A DNA stretch of 64,000 nt from contig OU452223.1 in assembly GCA_911728455.2 (NCBI GenBank), positions 4,796,174-4,860,173 on the forward strand. The letters run 5' to 3'. The notes under the pieces are model-generated. The model was not told the DNA's origin and did not search any database. It saw only the letters and a program-made list of their open reading frames with translations. This document shows, piece by piece, positions 1 to 11,084 of the stretch. The position numbers and the translations under genes are program-made. Every line of letters begins with the position of its first letter. Within the stretch, counting starts at the first letter, position 1. This stretch comes from Marthasterias glacialis. Taxonomy: Eukaryota; Echinodermata; Asteroidea; Forcipulatida; Asteriidae.

Positions 1-44
1 AAAATAATAAAGGGACCTGGACATTTGCACGTGGCATTTGGGGG
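1..44 (+). repeat. 44-bp direct repeat, left copy
   Basis: The first 44 bases recur almost exactly at 11364-11407, and both contain gggacctggacatttgcacg. The two copies diverge directly afterwards. They bracket the exon array and the 20-bp minisatellite, so they may mark the edge of a larger duplicated unit or mobile block. The left copy is cut by the window edge. Confidence 0.7.
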
Positions 45-587
45 CATTTGGGCTACTGTTGGTCATTTCCAATGGTATGGTTTGATTTATTTCAATCACT
101 TTCCTAACATTTTGTTCTGGTTTGAAACGACGGTACAGTTGAAAAAGTTTTGTGTACAATCTTCTGTACAACGCTAATGCAATTCATCCATTACAAGCTT
201 GCCAATTTAGTTGTTGCGTCGTATCTTTACAAGGTCAAAGCTTCAAATAAGTAAAAGCAAACACACAAAATGTGTAAATCATTCATAAGATAATTTTATC
301 CTCTACAAAATAAGCCAACCTCGTAAGCACAAAAAATAATCACAACGAAAGCTTTATCGAAAATTCTAGATACTGCATTAAAACCGATGGTTTTTCCCTG
401 CCGATTCAGTAGTGAATGACTTATGTTGAAGTTTTGTGCAGGTGCTAAAGGGTTAAACAACAAAATGTGTACTATTGGAAAGAGTACTGAATTCTATGTG
501 TTATATTTTGCAAGGTTTTCCATCTGATACCACTAGTAACAAGAGTATAAACAAAGATACAACTTAATTTTCATCTGCTGGTAGGTG

Positions 588-935
588 TGTCGTGTCATGG
601 CCGAGTGGTTAGTGCGTCGGACTCAAGCTCCGGTGGCTGAGTCATTGGAGTGTGGGTTCGAGTCCCAGTCATGACGCTTGTGTCCTTGAGCAAGACACTT
701 AACCATAATTGCTCCGTAAAAGTTGGGGAGGTAGAGCCTTCTGCTCTACCAGCCAGGCTTCTGATAGATGATACCTAAGCCTACATCCTTACGGACTGTA
801 AAGGGGGTTACCCTGTTTCAGCCCCAGGAGTAAGTGGCAACGGCCCCTGGATAAAACAGTTGATTTGTAGCCCACACCTCAAGTGGCTTACTGGCCTTGT
901 GTGTCTGGCGACTTCCATAAAAAAAAATTAAAAAC
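588..935 (+). mobile_element. tRNA-derived SINE
   Basis: A tRNA-like head has an A-box-like tggccgagtggttag and a B box gggttcgagtccc. The body begins cttgtgtccttgagcaagac, and the 3' part includes gtagcccacacctc and ends in an A-rich run. The same body recurs at 52.2, 52.7, 58.7 and (minus strand) 62.0-62.4 kb. Non-coding; probably an old insertion. Confidence 0.75.
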
Positions 936-1136
936 AAGTAAGGTTTTGTAGAAAAATCCTGTAGTTAGGTCACTGATATGGGTTAAACAACTTTTTAATA
1001 TCTTTAGCTATCCTTCGTAATCAATGGAAACGACAAAACAAGCACAAATTGTACTTAAAATCCTGAACAATTGCAATGGTTGACTATAACTAACAATGTA
1101 GTAAAAAGATGTTCATATTGTCAGTCATTTTCACAG

Positions 1137-1209
1137 GAAAGCTGTGGTAAAAGAAACCATGGTGATGGGGTGCTGGGCAGGACATAAACCCTCATTATCA
1201 ACATTCATG
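1137..1209 (+). CDS. candidate upstream exon of the repeated-exon gene
   Basis: A 73-nt block lies between a pyrimidine-rich acceptor (gtcattttcacag) and a strong donor (ATG/GTAAGTC). It is open when entered with two bases of a preceding codon, and then leaves in phase 0. Phase 0 is the entry phase of every array copy downstream, so it could be a constant exon joined to one array exon. It contains in-frame Met codons. The product is not recognised and the exon is a prediction from splice signals only. Confidence 0.3.
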
Positions 1210-2534
1210 GTAAGTCTTTACTGAATACTTTGATGGTTTTGAAATCATGCATTCTTTTCAGCAACTAAAAATGTACCATTCCTGGTTAAAGTTAAAACAC
1301 AGGATTGTCCTTTACTTTGGGAGAAGTCATTCCCTTCTGTAGAAGATCAACAAGAATGGAACGCTCAGACAGATCTTCACCGACGCCATGAACTAGCACC
1401 TTGTGTACTGGTACAAAACCATATTTTTTTCAGTTTTCAGTTTTTTACATGTTTATACAACATTCGTCATGCCCTACAATTTCATGAAGTTTCAAAGCTT
1501 CAAGAGCTATTTAGCATTGAAATGCAGGGCACGCACCATACTCAAATGTGAATAAAATGATTTCACATAGTAGCACCGGACTTGTGTGCAAATGACATGC
1601 GCGCGCGGGCCCACAAGTTTGCATTCTAATACATTGGGGGGTGCTAGTTCATGAAAACGGAAATAGTCTATTTTGCTTCTTTTTTGGTTTCACGAACTAG
1701 CACGCACCTTTCTTCCTTTATTGCTTGTTAATTTAGAATGCAAAGCGGACAAAAGCAGTATATTTATCAAGTTCAAAGCATCCAGAATCCACAATGAGAA
1801 AACCAGTTGAAAACACTCTGAAATTTTAAAGGATAGTGGCGTTTTAAAATGTGTTCAGCTTTAGACGCCGTTTTCTCCGATTGCTACTTTTTTACTGGTA
1901 TCTACGTGTGTGCTAGTTTGTGGTGTTAGTGACGAGATATGAGTGTGATGTTCACCAAACAGTAAGCACCTCATTGACTCCTGCCCCTATATTCAGTACT
2001 CCTGTATAAGCATCAAAGTCTTGTAGACCATGGTGATTACACCATCGATTGGCAATCATTTCAGAGTTGACAGGCAGGTTTTGTTTATTGGTGGAAAGTC
2101 CCTTAAAATATGCTTCATGTTAAACGCAAAGATCAATACAAGTTCTTAGCTTTTGGTAATTGAAATTTTGGTCTGTCATTTGCAAGATAATGCCGTGGTC
2201 CAAATCAAGCGACTTTGGTTACGGCTATGGCCGCTGGCTGAAACGACAACGTTGAAGAATAGGAATCCTCGGTGTTCCGGTCGTAGCCACTGCCGAAGCC
2301 ATTCATTCGGACATGGCCAAAGTTTCATCCTGAGAGCTCACTGCCTAATAAAGCTCATACAAAGACCAATCTTAAAGTGAACTGTTGCAGGCATTTGACT
2401 TCCTCCCTAAATTACTGTTGCTTGTTTTGATTACAACTATCAAACCTTCCCTCTTAAGTATAAGTTTCTGCAACAATTTTTGCTGCTTTCAAAAAACTAA
2501 ATGTCATTAATTGTGAAATTTGTTTGTGTTTTAG
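1210..2534. other. non-coding stretch before the array
   Basis: I see no supported coding sequence here. It holds an inverted-repeat hairpin at 1618-1745. From about 2040 the first recognisable copies of the intron-type sequence of the array appear, such as ttggcaatcatttcagagttgacagg-like and cttcatgttaaac-like blocks. Confidence 0.5.
1618..1745. mobile_element. short inverted-repeat element
   Basis: The outer arms tttgcattcta and tagaatgcaaa are complementary. So are the inner arms gtgctagttcatgaaa and tttcacgaactagcac. The layout suggests a MITE-like hairpin of about 128 bp with no coding capacity. Confidence 0.5.
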
Positions 2535-2610
2535 AAAAAACCATCTACCCGTCCAGAAGTAGATGTCCAAGACCAGCCTATGATGAAGGATCTGCACTCT
2601 CCAGTAAAAG
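2535..2610 (+). CDS. array exon copy 1 (short form, open)
   Basis: A 76-nt block runs from acceptor gtgttttag to donor AAAG/GTGAAT. It reads KKPSTRPEVDVQDQP onward in phase 0 without a stop and ends with one extra base. It differs from the consensus by PE for QQ and by D in the KDLHSP part. Confidence 0.45.
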
Positions 2611-3137
2611 GTGAATTCCCAAAAGTATACTATTAATGTTTACTCATGGTCCCAAATAGAGCTCTGTAATTATTGTGCAACATGTTTATTTGTACTCTTG
2701 ATTAATCAGAAGTTAGTGTCAGCCTTTTTTTTTTGTAGCAGTACAATTCATTTGAAGAAATTTGTTTGTCAATCATTTCAGAGTTTACAGAATGTTTTTT
2801 TTTTCTGACTGGTTTTAAAGATTTTGGGAAAGTACCTATGGATGGTTCATGGTAAACAAAAAACTCAATACAAATTTCTTACCTTTTGGTTATTTAAATT
2901 TTGGTCGGTCATTTTTTAGATCAGTTTCTTTCGAAGAGCTCACTTATGATAAAGTTCATACCAGCACCAATCCTAAGTAGAACTGTTTCAGGCATTTGAC
3001 GTCCCCCGTGAATTACTGTTGCTTATTTTGATTGCAACAATCAAACTATCCCTGATGAGCAAAGCTTCTGCAACTGTTTCGGGGGCTGCTTTCTAAATAT
3101 TGAATGTCCCAAATTGTGTGATTTGAATGTGTTTCAG

Positions 3138-3213
3138 AAAAAGCCATCTACCCGTCAACAAGTAGATGTCCAAGACCAGCCGAGGATGAAGGAACTGCAC
3201 TCTCCAGTTAAAG
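3138..3213 (+). CDS. array exon copy 2 (short form, open)
   Basis: A 76-nt block runs from acceptor gtgtttcag to donor AAAG/GTAAAC. It is open in phase 0 and reads KKPSTRQQVDVQDQP, then RMKELHSPVK. Read in phase 1, as would follow direct splicing from copy 1, it hits TAA near its end. Joining two neighbouring copies therefore breaks the frame. Confidence 0.45.
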
Positions 3214-3744
3214 GTAAACCCACAACATTCTTTTAATATTAACCCTTGGTCCCAAATTGAGCTCTCTAATTATTGTGAAGAATGTTTATTTGTACTCTTG
3301 ATTAATCAGAAGATAGTGTCAGTCATGTTTTTTGTAACAGAACAATTCATTGGAAGATATTTGTTTGATGTTACGTAATCAGTTTAGAGTTGACAGAATG
3401 GGTTGTGTTTTTTCTTTCGGGTTTAAATTTTTTAGTAATGTCCCTAAGGATGCTTTATGTTGAACACAAATTTCAACACAAGTTCTTATACTTTGGTAAT
3501 TTAAATTTTGATGTGTCGTTTTCTAGATAAGTTTCTTTCTGAGAGCTTACTGATTAATGAAGTTCATACCAGCACCAATCTTAAAGAGAAATGGTGCAGG
3601 CATTTGTCCCCACTGAATTACTTTTGCTTAGTTTTGAAAGCAACAATCAACTTATCCCTGATGAGCATAAGTTTCTGCGACCATTTTTGGGGCTGCTTTC
3701 TAAATACTGAATATCGCATATTGTGCAATTTGTTTGTGTTTCAG

Positions 3745-3820
3745 AAAAAGCAATCTACCCGTCAAGAAGTAGATGTCCAAGACCAGCCTATGATGAAGGA
3801 GCTGCACTCTCCAGTAAAAG
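3745..3820 (+). CDS. array exon copy 3 (short form, open)
   Basis: A 76-nt block with acceptor gtgtttcag and a perfect-consensus donor AAAG/GTAAGT. It is open in phase 0 and reads KKQSTRQEVDVQDQP, then MMKELHSPVK. It has the best splice signals of the array. Confidence 0.5.
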
Positions 3821-4395
3821 GTAAGTTCACAACATTCTTTTTATATTTATCCCTGTTTCCAAATGGAGCTGTCTAAGTATTGTGAAGAATGTTTATTGTT
3901 TTTGTACTATTGATTGATCAGAAGTGTTGGTCATTTTTTTTGTAGCAGAGCAATTCAATTGAAGATGTATTTATTTTGTTTGGTATTCATTTTAGAGTTG
4001 ACAGAATGGGTTGTGTTTTTTCTGTCAGCTTTGAAAGATTTTGGGAAAGTCCCCAAGGATGCTTCATGTAAAACACAAATTTCAATACAAAATCTTAGCT
4101 TTTGGTAATTTAAGTCTTGGTGCATCATTTGCTTGATAAGTTTCATTCTGAGAGCTCACTGATTAGTAAAGTTCATACCAGCGCAATCCTCAAGAGAAGT
4201 GCTTTAGGCATTTGATGTCCCTGGAACTGTTTCAGGCATTTGATGTCCCCCCAGAGTTACTATTGCTTATTTTTTATTGCAACGATCGAATTGCTCCTGA
4301 CATGCATGAGTTCCTCCAAACAGTTTTTTTGCTGTTTTCATTGTTAGTTTTCTTTACTTACTTTTGATTGAAAAAAAAAAAATTTTGTGTCCCAG

Positions 4396-4482
4396 TTAGG
4401 CTTAACATCTTAGAGATCTACATTTAACAAGTAGATGTCCAAGACCAGCCTGTTTCAAAGGAGCTGCAATCTCCAGTAAAAG
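4396..4482 (+). pseudogene. array exon copy 4 (long form, frameshifted)
   Basis: An 87-nt long-form copy that has lost about 4 nt relative to other long forms. This creates stops in phase 0 within the 5' part (ATCTTAG). The acceptor gtgtcccag and donor AAAG/GTGAAT remain recognisable. Probably non-functional. Confidence 0.6.
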
Positions 4483-4908
4483 GTGAATTCCCCAAAATAT
4501 ACTTTTAATGTTTACTCCTGGTCCCAAATGGAGATATTTTTTGTTTGTTGTTTGGCAATCATTTCAGAGTTGACATGCAGGGTTTTGTCTGCTGGGGTAA
4601 AGTCCCTTATAAATATACTTCATGTTTATCACAAAGATCATTTCAAATTCTTAGCTTTTGGAACTTAATTTTTGGTGTGTCATTTCCTTGGTAAGTTTCT
4701 TTCTGAGAGCTCTTTGATTAATGAAGTTCATGCAAGCACCTTTCCTAAAGAGAACTGTTGCAGGCATTTGACGTTCCCCCTGAATTATGGTTGCTTATTT
4801 TGATTGCAACAATCGAACTATCCCTGATGAGCATAAGTTTCTCCAACCATTTTTTACTGCTTTAAAAACACTACATTTCGCAAATTGTTCGATTTGTTTC
4901 TTTTTCAG

Positions 4909-4984
4909 AAAAAGCCATTTACCGGTCAACAAGTAGATGTCCAAGTCCAGCCTATGATGGAAGAGCTGCTCTCTCCAGTTAAAG
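4909..4984 (+). CDS. array exon copy 5 (short form, open)
   Basis: A 76-nt block with acceptor ctttttcag and donor AAAG/GTAAAC. It is open in phase 0 and reads KKPFTGQQVDVQVQP, then MMEELLSPVK. It has the most amino-acid changes of the open copies. Confidence 0.45.
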
Positions 4985-5571
4985 GTAAACCCACAACATT
5001 CTTTTAATATTTACCCCTGGTCTCAAATGGAGCTCTGTAATTATTGTGAAGAATGTTTATTTGTACTCTTGATTAATCAGAAGTTAGTGTATTTTTTTTT
5101 TGTAGCAGAACAATTCATTTGAAGATATTTGTATGTTGTTTGGCAATCATTTCAGAAAGGACAGAATAGGTTGTTTTTTTCCGTCAGGTTTTATAGTTTT
5201 TGGGAAAGTCCCTAAGGATGCTTCATGTTAAACACAAATTTCAATACAAAATCTTTGCTTTTGGTAATTTAAGTTTTGGTGGGTCATTTGCTAGAGAAGT
5301 TTCATTCTGAGAGCTTACTAGTAAAGAAAGTAGTAAAGTTCATACCAGCACCGATCTTCAAAGAACTGTTTCAGGCATTTGACGTCCCCTTTAGTTACTA
5401 TTGCTTATTTTTTATTGCAACGATCGAAATGCTCCTGATATGCATGAGTTTTTCCAAAAAGTTTTTTTCTGTTTACTGTTTTTTTCTGTTCACTGTTGGC
5501 TTTCTTCACCTACTTTTGATTGACTGTATCCTCAGGTAAAAGCAATTTATCTGAACCCAACTGTTTTAATG

Positions 5572-5669
5572 AAGAGAAAAGGCTTAGCATCTCCAAAGAG
5601 ATCTACCCATGAACAAGTAGATGTCAAAGACCAGCCTCTGTCAAAGGAGCTGCACTCTTCAGTAAAAGA
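5572..5669 (+). pseudogene. array exon copy 6 (long form, splice sites lost)
   Basis: A long-form copy whose usual acceptor is deleted: upstream intron sequence (ccaactgttttaatgaag) runs directly into the GLASPKRST-type exon. The donor is mutated to AAAG/ATGAAT. The coding frame itself stays open through QVDVKDQP. It is a natural example of a copy disabled at both splice sites. Confidence 0.6.
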
Positions 5670-6124
5670 TGAATTCTCAAAAGTATACTTTTAATGTTTA
5701 CTCCTGCCCCAAAATGGAGATAACTGTTTGTTGTTTGGCAATCATTTTAGAGTTGACAGGCAGTTTTTTGTTTTTGTTTTTGCTCTATGTTTAGTTGGGT
5801 TTTTTTTGGTGGGGAAGTCCCTTATAAGAATGCTTCATGTGAAAGACAAAGGTCAAAACAAATTCTTAGCTTTTGATAACTTAAATTTTGATGTGGCATT
5901 TGCTTGATAAGTTTCATTCTGAGAGTTCACTGACTAATAAAGTTCATACAAAGACCAATCTTAAAGTACTGTTGCAGGCATATGACGTCCCCCGTGAATT
6001 ACTATTGCTTATTTTGATTGCAACAATCAAACTATCCCTCATGAGCATAAGTTCCTGCAACCATTGTTTTGGCTGGTTTCAAGACTCTAAATGTCACAAA
6101 TTGTGAAATTTGTTTGTGTTTCAG

Positions 6125-6200
6125 AAAAAGCCATCAACCCATCAACAAGTAGATGTCCAAGACCAGCCGAGGATGAAGGAGCTACACTCTCCAGTAAAAG
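6125..6200 (+). CDS. array exon copy 7 (short form, open)
   Basis: A 76-nt block with acceptor gtgtttcag and donor AAAG/GTGAAT. It is open in phase 0 and reads KKPSTHQQVDVQDQP, then RMKELHSPVK. It shares the RM variant with copy 2, which suggests copying between units. Confidence 0.45.
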
Positions 6201-6820
6201 GTGAATTCCCAAAAGTATACTCATAATATTTACCCCTGGTCCCAAATGGATCTCTGTAATTATTGTGAAGAATGTTTATTTGTACTCTTGATTAATCAGA
6301 AGTTAGTGACAGTCTTTTTTGTAGGAGTACAATTTATTTGAAGATATTTGTATGTTGTTTGGCAATCATTTCAGAAATGACACAATAGGTTGTGTTTTGT
6401 CTGTCAGGTTTTAAAGATTTTGGGAAAGTCCCGAAGGATGCTTCATGTTAAACACAAATTTCAATATAAATTTTTAGCTTTTGGTAATTTAAGTTTTGGT
6501 CTGCATTTGCTAGATAGAGCTCACTGATTTGTATTCATACCAGCACCGATCCTCAAAGAACTGTTTCAGGCATTTGAGGTCCCCCCAGGAGTTACTAATG
6601 CTTTTTTTTCCTGTAACGATTGAAATGCTCCTGATATGCATAAGATTCTTTAAAAACTTTTTGGCTGTTTTCATTGTTGGTTTCCTTCACTTACTTTTGA
6701 TTGACAGTAGTAAAAAAAATCCTCAGGTAAAAGCAATTTATCTGAACCCAACTGTTTTAATGAAGGGAAATGTTCTGCAATACTATATGATGCAAATTGT
6801 GCAATCCATTTGTGTTGCAG

Positions 6821-6911
6821 TCATGCTTAGCATCTCTAAAGAGATCTACCCGTCAACAAGTAGATGTCCAAGACCAGCCTTTGATGTAGGAGCTGCACTA
6901 TCCAGTAGAAG
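6821..6911 (+). pseudogene. array exon copy 8 (long form, in-frame stop)
   Basis: A 91-nt block with acceptor tgtgttgcag and donor AAG/GTAGAT. Phase 0 reads SCLASLKRSTRQQVDVQDQP, then L, M and a TAG stop. It could only act as a terminating exon or is inactive. Confidence 0.55.
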
Positions 6912-7504
6912 GTAGATTCACTACATTTTTTAAATATTTACCTCTGGTCCCAAATGGAGATCTGTACTTATTGTGAAGAATGTGTATTGTTTGTCTTGAA
7001 TAATCAGAAGTTAGTATAAGTCATTTTTTTGTAGCAGTGCAATTCATTTGAAAGTATTTGTATGATGTTGGTGTTCATTTCAGAGTTGACAGAATGGATC
7101 GTGTTTTTTTTTCCTGTCAGGTTTTAAAGATTTTGAGAAATTCCTTAAGGATGCTTCATGTTACACACACATTTCAAATCAAATTCTTAGCTTTTGGTGA
7201 CTATAATGCTTGATAAGTTTCATTCTGAGAGCTCACTGACTAGTAAAGTTCAAACCAGCACAATCCTCAAGAGAAGTGTTTTAGGCATTTGACGTCCCTG
7301 GATTTACTGTTCTTATGTTTTTATTGCAACAATCAAAATGATCCTCATATACATGAGTTCCTCCAAACATTTTTTTGGCTGTTTTCATGGCTGGTTGTCT
7401 TCACTTATTTTTGATTGTCAGTATGAAGAAAAAAATCCTCAGGTGAAAGCAGGTGAAAGTTTATGTCTAGAAACACTAAATGATGCTAATTTTGTGTGTT
7501 GCAG

Positions 7505-7593
7505 AAAGGCTTGGAATCTCCTTAGAATCTCCGAAGAGATCTACCCCTCAACAAGTAGATGTCCAAAACCAGCCTGTGATAAAGAAGCTGCAG
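7505..7593 (+). pseudogene. array exon copy 9 (long form, truncated)
   Basis: A long-form copy after acceptor tgtgttgcag, with a small internal duplication around GGAATCTCCTTAGAATCTCC. The duplication adds a phase-0 stop. The 3' end, including the SPVK part and the donor, is deleted. Inactive. Confidence 0.6.
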
Positions 7594-7979
7594 TATACTT
7601 TTAATGTTTAATCCTGGTCCCAAATGGAGATATTTGTTTGATGTTGGGCAATTAGAGTTGACAGGTTTTTTTTGTGGGGGATGTGGGGGGGGGGGGGGGG
7701 TGTTGAGGAAGTCCCTGATAAAGATGCTTCATGTTTAACCCAATTATCAATACAACTGCTAGATAAGTTTCATTCTGAGAGCTCTTTGATTAATGAAGTT
7801 CAAACCAGCATCAATCCTGAAGAGAACTGTTGCAGGCATTTGACGTCCCCCTGACTTACTGTTGTTTATTTTGATTGCAACAATCGAACTATCCCTGATG
7901 AGCATAAGTTCCTGCAACCATTGTTTGCTGCTTTCAAAACACTAAATGTCGCAAATTGTGTGATTTGTTTGTGTTTCAG

Positions 7980-8055
7980 AAAAAGCCATCTACCTGCCAA
8001 CAAGTAGATGTCCAAGACCAGCCTATGATAAAGGAACTGCACTCTCCAGTAAAAG
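7980..8055 (+). CDS. array exon copy 10 (short form, open)
   Basis: A 76-nt block with acceptor gtgtttcag and donor AAAG/GTAAAT. It is open in phase 0 and reads KKPSTCQQVDVQDQP, then MIKELHSPVK. It is the only open copy with a cysteine. Confidence 0.45.
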
Positions 8056-8529
8056 GTAAATTCCCAAAAATATATTTTTAATGTTTATTCCTGGTCCCAA
8101 ATGGAGACATTTGTATGTTGTTTGGCAATCATTTTAGAGGTGACAGGCAGGTTTTGATTTGTTTTGTTTTGTTTTTTTATTGGGGGAGTCCCTTATATGG
8201 ATGCTTCATGTAAAACATAAAGTTCAATACAAATTCTAAGCTTTTGGTAATTCAAATTTTGGTGTGTACTTTGCTAGATAAGTTTTATTGTGAGAGCCCA
8301 CTGATTATAACATTCTTCCCAGCACCAATCCTCAAGAGAACTGTTTCAGGCATTTGATGTACCCCCCTGAATTTCTGTTGCTTATTTTGGTTGCAACAAT
8401 AACAATATTCGTGATGTGCTTGAGTTCCTCCATGTATTTTTTTGCCGCTTTCAATGTTTTGTCTTTGTTTATTCTTGATTGGAAGTATTAGAAAATCCTT
8501 AGCTATAAGTAATTTAAGTGAACCTATCT

Positions 8530-8700
8530 GGTTTACTAACTGAGGCAAGTTTCTTTAGCCATTTGCCGCCGAGATTCTTTTTTTTTTTTTTTACCAAATT
8601 GCTGGAATCAATTTTCTTTGAGAGTACCACTGGCACAAAGAAACCCTGACTTGACAATGCCAAGCGAACATAGATTCTCTTTATTGGAATGTCCATTTTG
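8530..8700 (-). repeat. dispersed repeat fragment inserted in the array
   Basis: The reverse complement matches 59220-59330, sharing tgtcaagtca, gtttctttgtgccag and tactctcaaagaaaa. Its insertion explains the enlarged spacing between array copies 10 and 11. It has no coding capacity that I recognise. Confidence 0.6.
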
Positions 8701-8853
8701 TTTTCTCAACCAACAAAATGGCTAATTCATGCACTGTGAATTGCAAAACATTGACTGTTGCCTTACGACATAGGAGTGGCACTAAACACAGAACCATGGC
8801 TCACCTGCGCCACCTGGTTAAACACTAAATTTTGCAAATTGTTTGTGTTGCAG

Positions 8854-8944
8854 TAAGGCTTAGCATCTCCAAAGAGATCTACCCGTCAACAAGTAGATGT
8901 CCAAGACCAGCCTATGATAAAAGAGGAGCACTCTCCAGTAAAAG
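8854..8944 (+). pseudogene. array exon copy 11 (long form, stop at first codon)
   Basis: A 91-nt block with acceptor tgtgttgcag and donor AAAG/GTGAAT. In phase 0 the first codon is TAA; after it the reading is open (GLASPKRSTRQQVDVQDQP, then MIKEEHSPVK). One base change separates it from an open copy. Confidence 0.5.
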
Positions 8945-9308
8945 GTGAATTTCCAAAAAGTATACTTTTAATATTTACATCTGGTCCAAATGGAGCTCTG
9001 TAAGAATTGTGCAGACTGTTTATTGTTGCGCTTGTTTAAACAGAAGTTAACATAAATCATTTTCCTGAAGCATTACAAAAGTTTATACTAGCGCCAATCC
9101 TGAAGAGAACTGTGTCAGGCATTTTCCATTTGGTTATTTTGATTGTAACAATAAAAATGATCCTGATGTGCATGATTTTTCTCCAAACAGTCTTTTGCTG
9201 TTTTCAGTGTTGGTTTTCTTCACTTATTTTTGATTGAAAGTAGAAAAAAAAATCAAAGGTAAGCAAGTACTCAACCTAACTGAATATTGTAAATTTTGCA
9301 TTTTGCAG

Positions 9309-9399
9309 TCAGGCTTTGCATCTCTGAAGACATCTACCCTTCAACAAGTAGATGTCCAAGACCAGCCTATGATAAAGGAGCTGCACTCTCCAGTAAAAG
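9309..9399 (+). CDS. array exon copy 12 (long form, open)
   Basis: A 91-nt block with acceptor attttgcag and donor AAAG/GTGAAT. It is the only fully open long form. Phase 0 reads SGFASLKTSTLQQVDVQDQP, then MIKELHSPVK, ending with one extra base. It supports the view that both exon lengths keep the 3n+1 property. Confidence 0.45.
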
Positions 9400-10008
9400 G
9401 TGAATTCCCAAAGGGTATACATTTCAGTATTTACCCCTAGTCCCAAATGGAGCTCTGTATTAATTGTGCAGAATGCATATTGTTGCTCTTGCATAAACAG
9501 AAGTTAACATCACTCATTACAATTCATTCGAAGATAATTGTATGTTTGGCAATCAATTTAGAGTTGACAGGCTGGATTGTGGGGTTTTTCCATTAAATTT
9601 GAAAGAATTTCGGGAAGTACCGTAAGATGCTTTATCTCAAACACAATTATCAATACAAATTCTTAGCTTTTGGTGATTTAAGTTTTGCATTGCATTTGCC
9701 TTATTAGAAACATTATGAGAGGTCACTGATCAACAAATATTGAAGTACCAATCCTCAAGAGAACTGTTACTGGCAATTGACGTCCCGCCCCCCCCCCCCC
9801 AAATTGGTTGCAACAATCAAAATATTTCTGATGTGCAGGAGATCTTCCAACCATCTCATTGCTGATCAATCTTTTGTCTTCATTTATTTTTGAAGGTATA
9901 GAAAAAATACTCGGGTAAAAGCAAATTTTCTGAAACTAACTTTTGTAATGATGGGTAATGTTTGAAACACTAACTGTTGCAAATTGTGTGATATACCTGT
10001 CACTGCAG

Positions 10009-10080
10009 AAAGGCTTACCATCTCTAAAGAGATCTACCAGTCAACAAGTAGATCTCCAAGACCAGGCTAAGATATAGGAG
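10009..10080 (+). pseudogene. array exon copy 13 (long form, 3' end lost)
   Basis: The last recognisable copy, after acceptor tcactgcag. Phase 0 reads KGLPSLKRSTSQQVDLQDQ, then A, K, I and a TAG stop. The SPVK part and usual donor are absent. It is either a terminating exon or a decayed copy. Confidence 0.5.
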
Positions 10081-10089
10081 CTGCACTCT

Positions 10090-11070
10090 CCTTTGTATGT
10101 ATCTTGCTTAAATTGTGTAATCATAATTATTGGGAATTCATTTGACCTTTTTAAGATTAAAGCTAAATATACATTTACTGGATTTAGTACTTGTGTAAAT
10201 ATTGTCACTGCATAATTTGAGTCCTCTTCAAGAAAACCAGTTGCATAAGCAGTTCAAACACAACAGAAAATGTACAAGTTGAAAATTGCAGCATCTTTAA
10301 ATGTAAGGGCAACAATAAAAGCGCTTTTTGTAAGCAAAATGTTTTTCACCATTTTTCTGGCTTTCAAAAGTTGCATCAATCGATTTTGTATTTTTTAAGT
10401 GGTGATTGATTTGAGAAAAGAGGTATGAGATCATTAAGCTTAAAATACCTCCCCTGAATAGATAACAGAAAGAAGAAGAAAAAAAAGATGTACAAAGCTT
10501 CCAAAACAAACTACTTGTTAAACTTTCTGACAAGTACTTTGGTCTACATTTAACAAAAACATCGACAACAAACAATGGTTTACAAGTCAAGTAAAAAATC
10601 AACGATGACTTTTGGCACTCTAAAGAAAAACTACTATAACTTGGGAGGGAGTCCTTATTAGTTTTTAATCACCCCTGCAAGGGATTTTGCACATTAAATT
10701 GTTGCTTACAATTCTGTAACTGTAAACTTGACCTTTCAGAGCCGGAGATGTAGTTAATAGTCCCCTGAGATCAAGCGCATAGGGAAGCTCCTCTACTGAC
10801 ATCTTGAAGGCTACTGGGTATAAAGGAGAGCAACGCGTATCTAAACATCAGTATCATCAAGACATCCTAGCAGTTCATCTAGGGATCAAGAATGAACAAC
10901 CAAGGAATTTGTTGTCTTCAAATGTAAGATAATGTAGATGTGTAAGTTTAATGTTTTGATGTTTTCTGTAATCGTCGTATAGTGGGCTGTTTTAGCAGCA
11001 CTATACAGTTTATATCTTGTAAATAAGTACACTATTGCAAGCAAGCACATACGCGTTTTTTGAGCTATGA
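10090..11070. other. non-coding stretch after the array
   Basis: No supported gene. The sequence is AT-rich, without further exon cores and without obvious repeats until the minisatellite. Confidence 0.4.
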
Positions 11071-11084
11071 AATTGGCGATCTTA

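Larger units (their letters stand above)
2100..10120 (+). repeat. tandem array of ~600-bp exon-containing units
   Basis: Thirteen recognisable units sit head to tail, about 400-800 bp apart. Each repeats the same intron landmarks in order: cttcatgttaaacacaaa, cttagcttttggtaatttaa, ggcatttgacgtccc, ttgattgcaacaatc, then a pyrimidine-rich acceptor, the exon-like block and an AAAG/GTRA donor. Two exon versions exist: a short form starting AAAAAGCC (76 nt) and a long form with 15 extra 5' nt, such as TCAGGCTTTGCATCT (91 nt). Both lengths are 3n+1. The exon core is almost invariant, while the flanks carry many indels. The array is a product of repeated segmental duplication; I do not recognise the encoded peptide. 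Confidence 0.85.

Noticed and set aside
2535-10080. Exon end at CCA/GTAAAA, which would make the array exons 69 or 84 nt and frame-preserving in series
   Set aside because: Copies 2 and 5 have GTTAAA at that place, a poor donor, while AAAG/GTRA is kept in all intact copies. Not fully excluded without transcripts.
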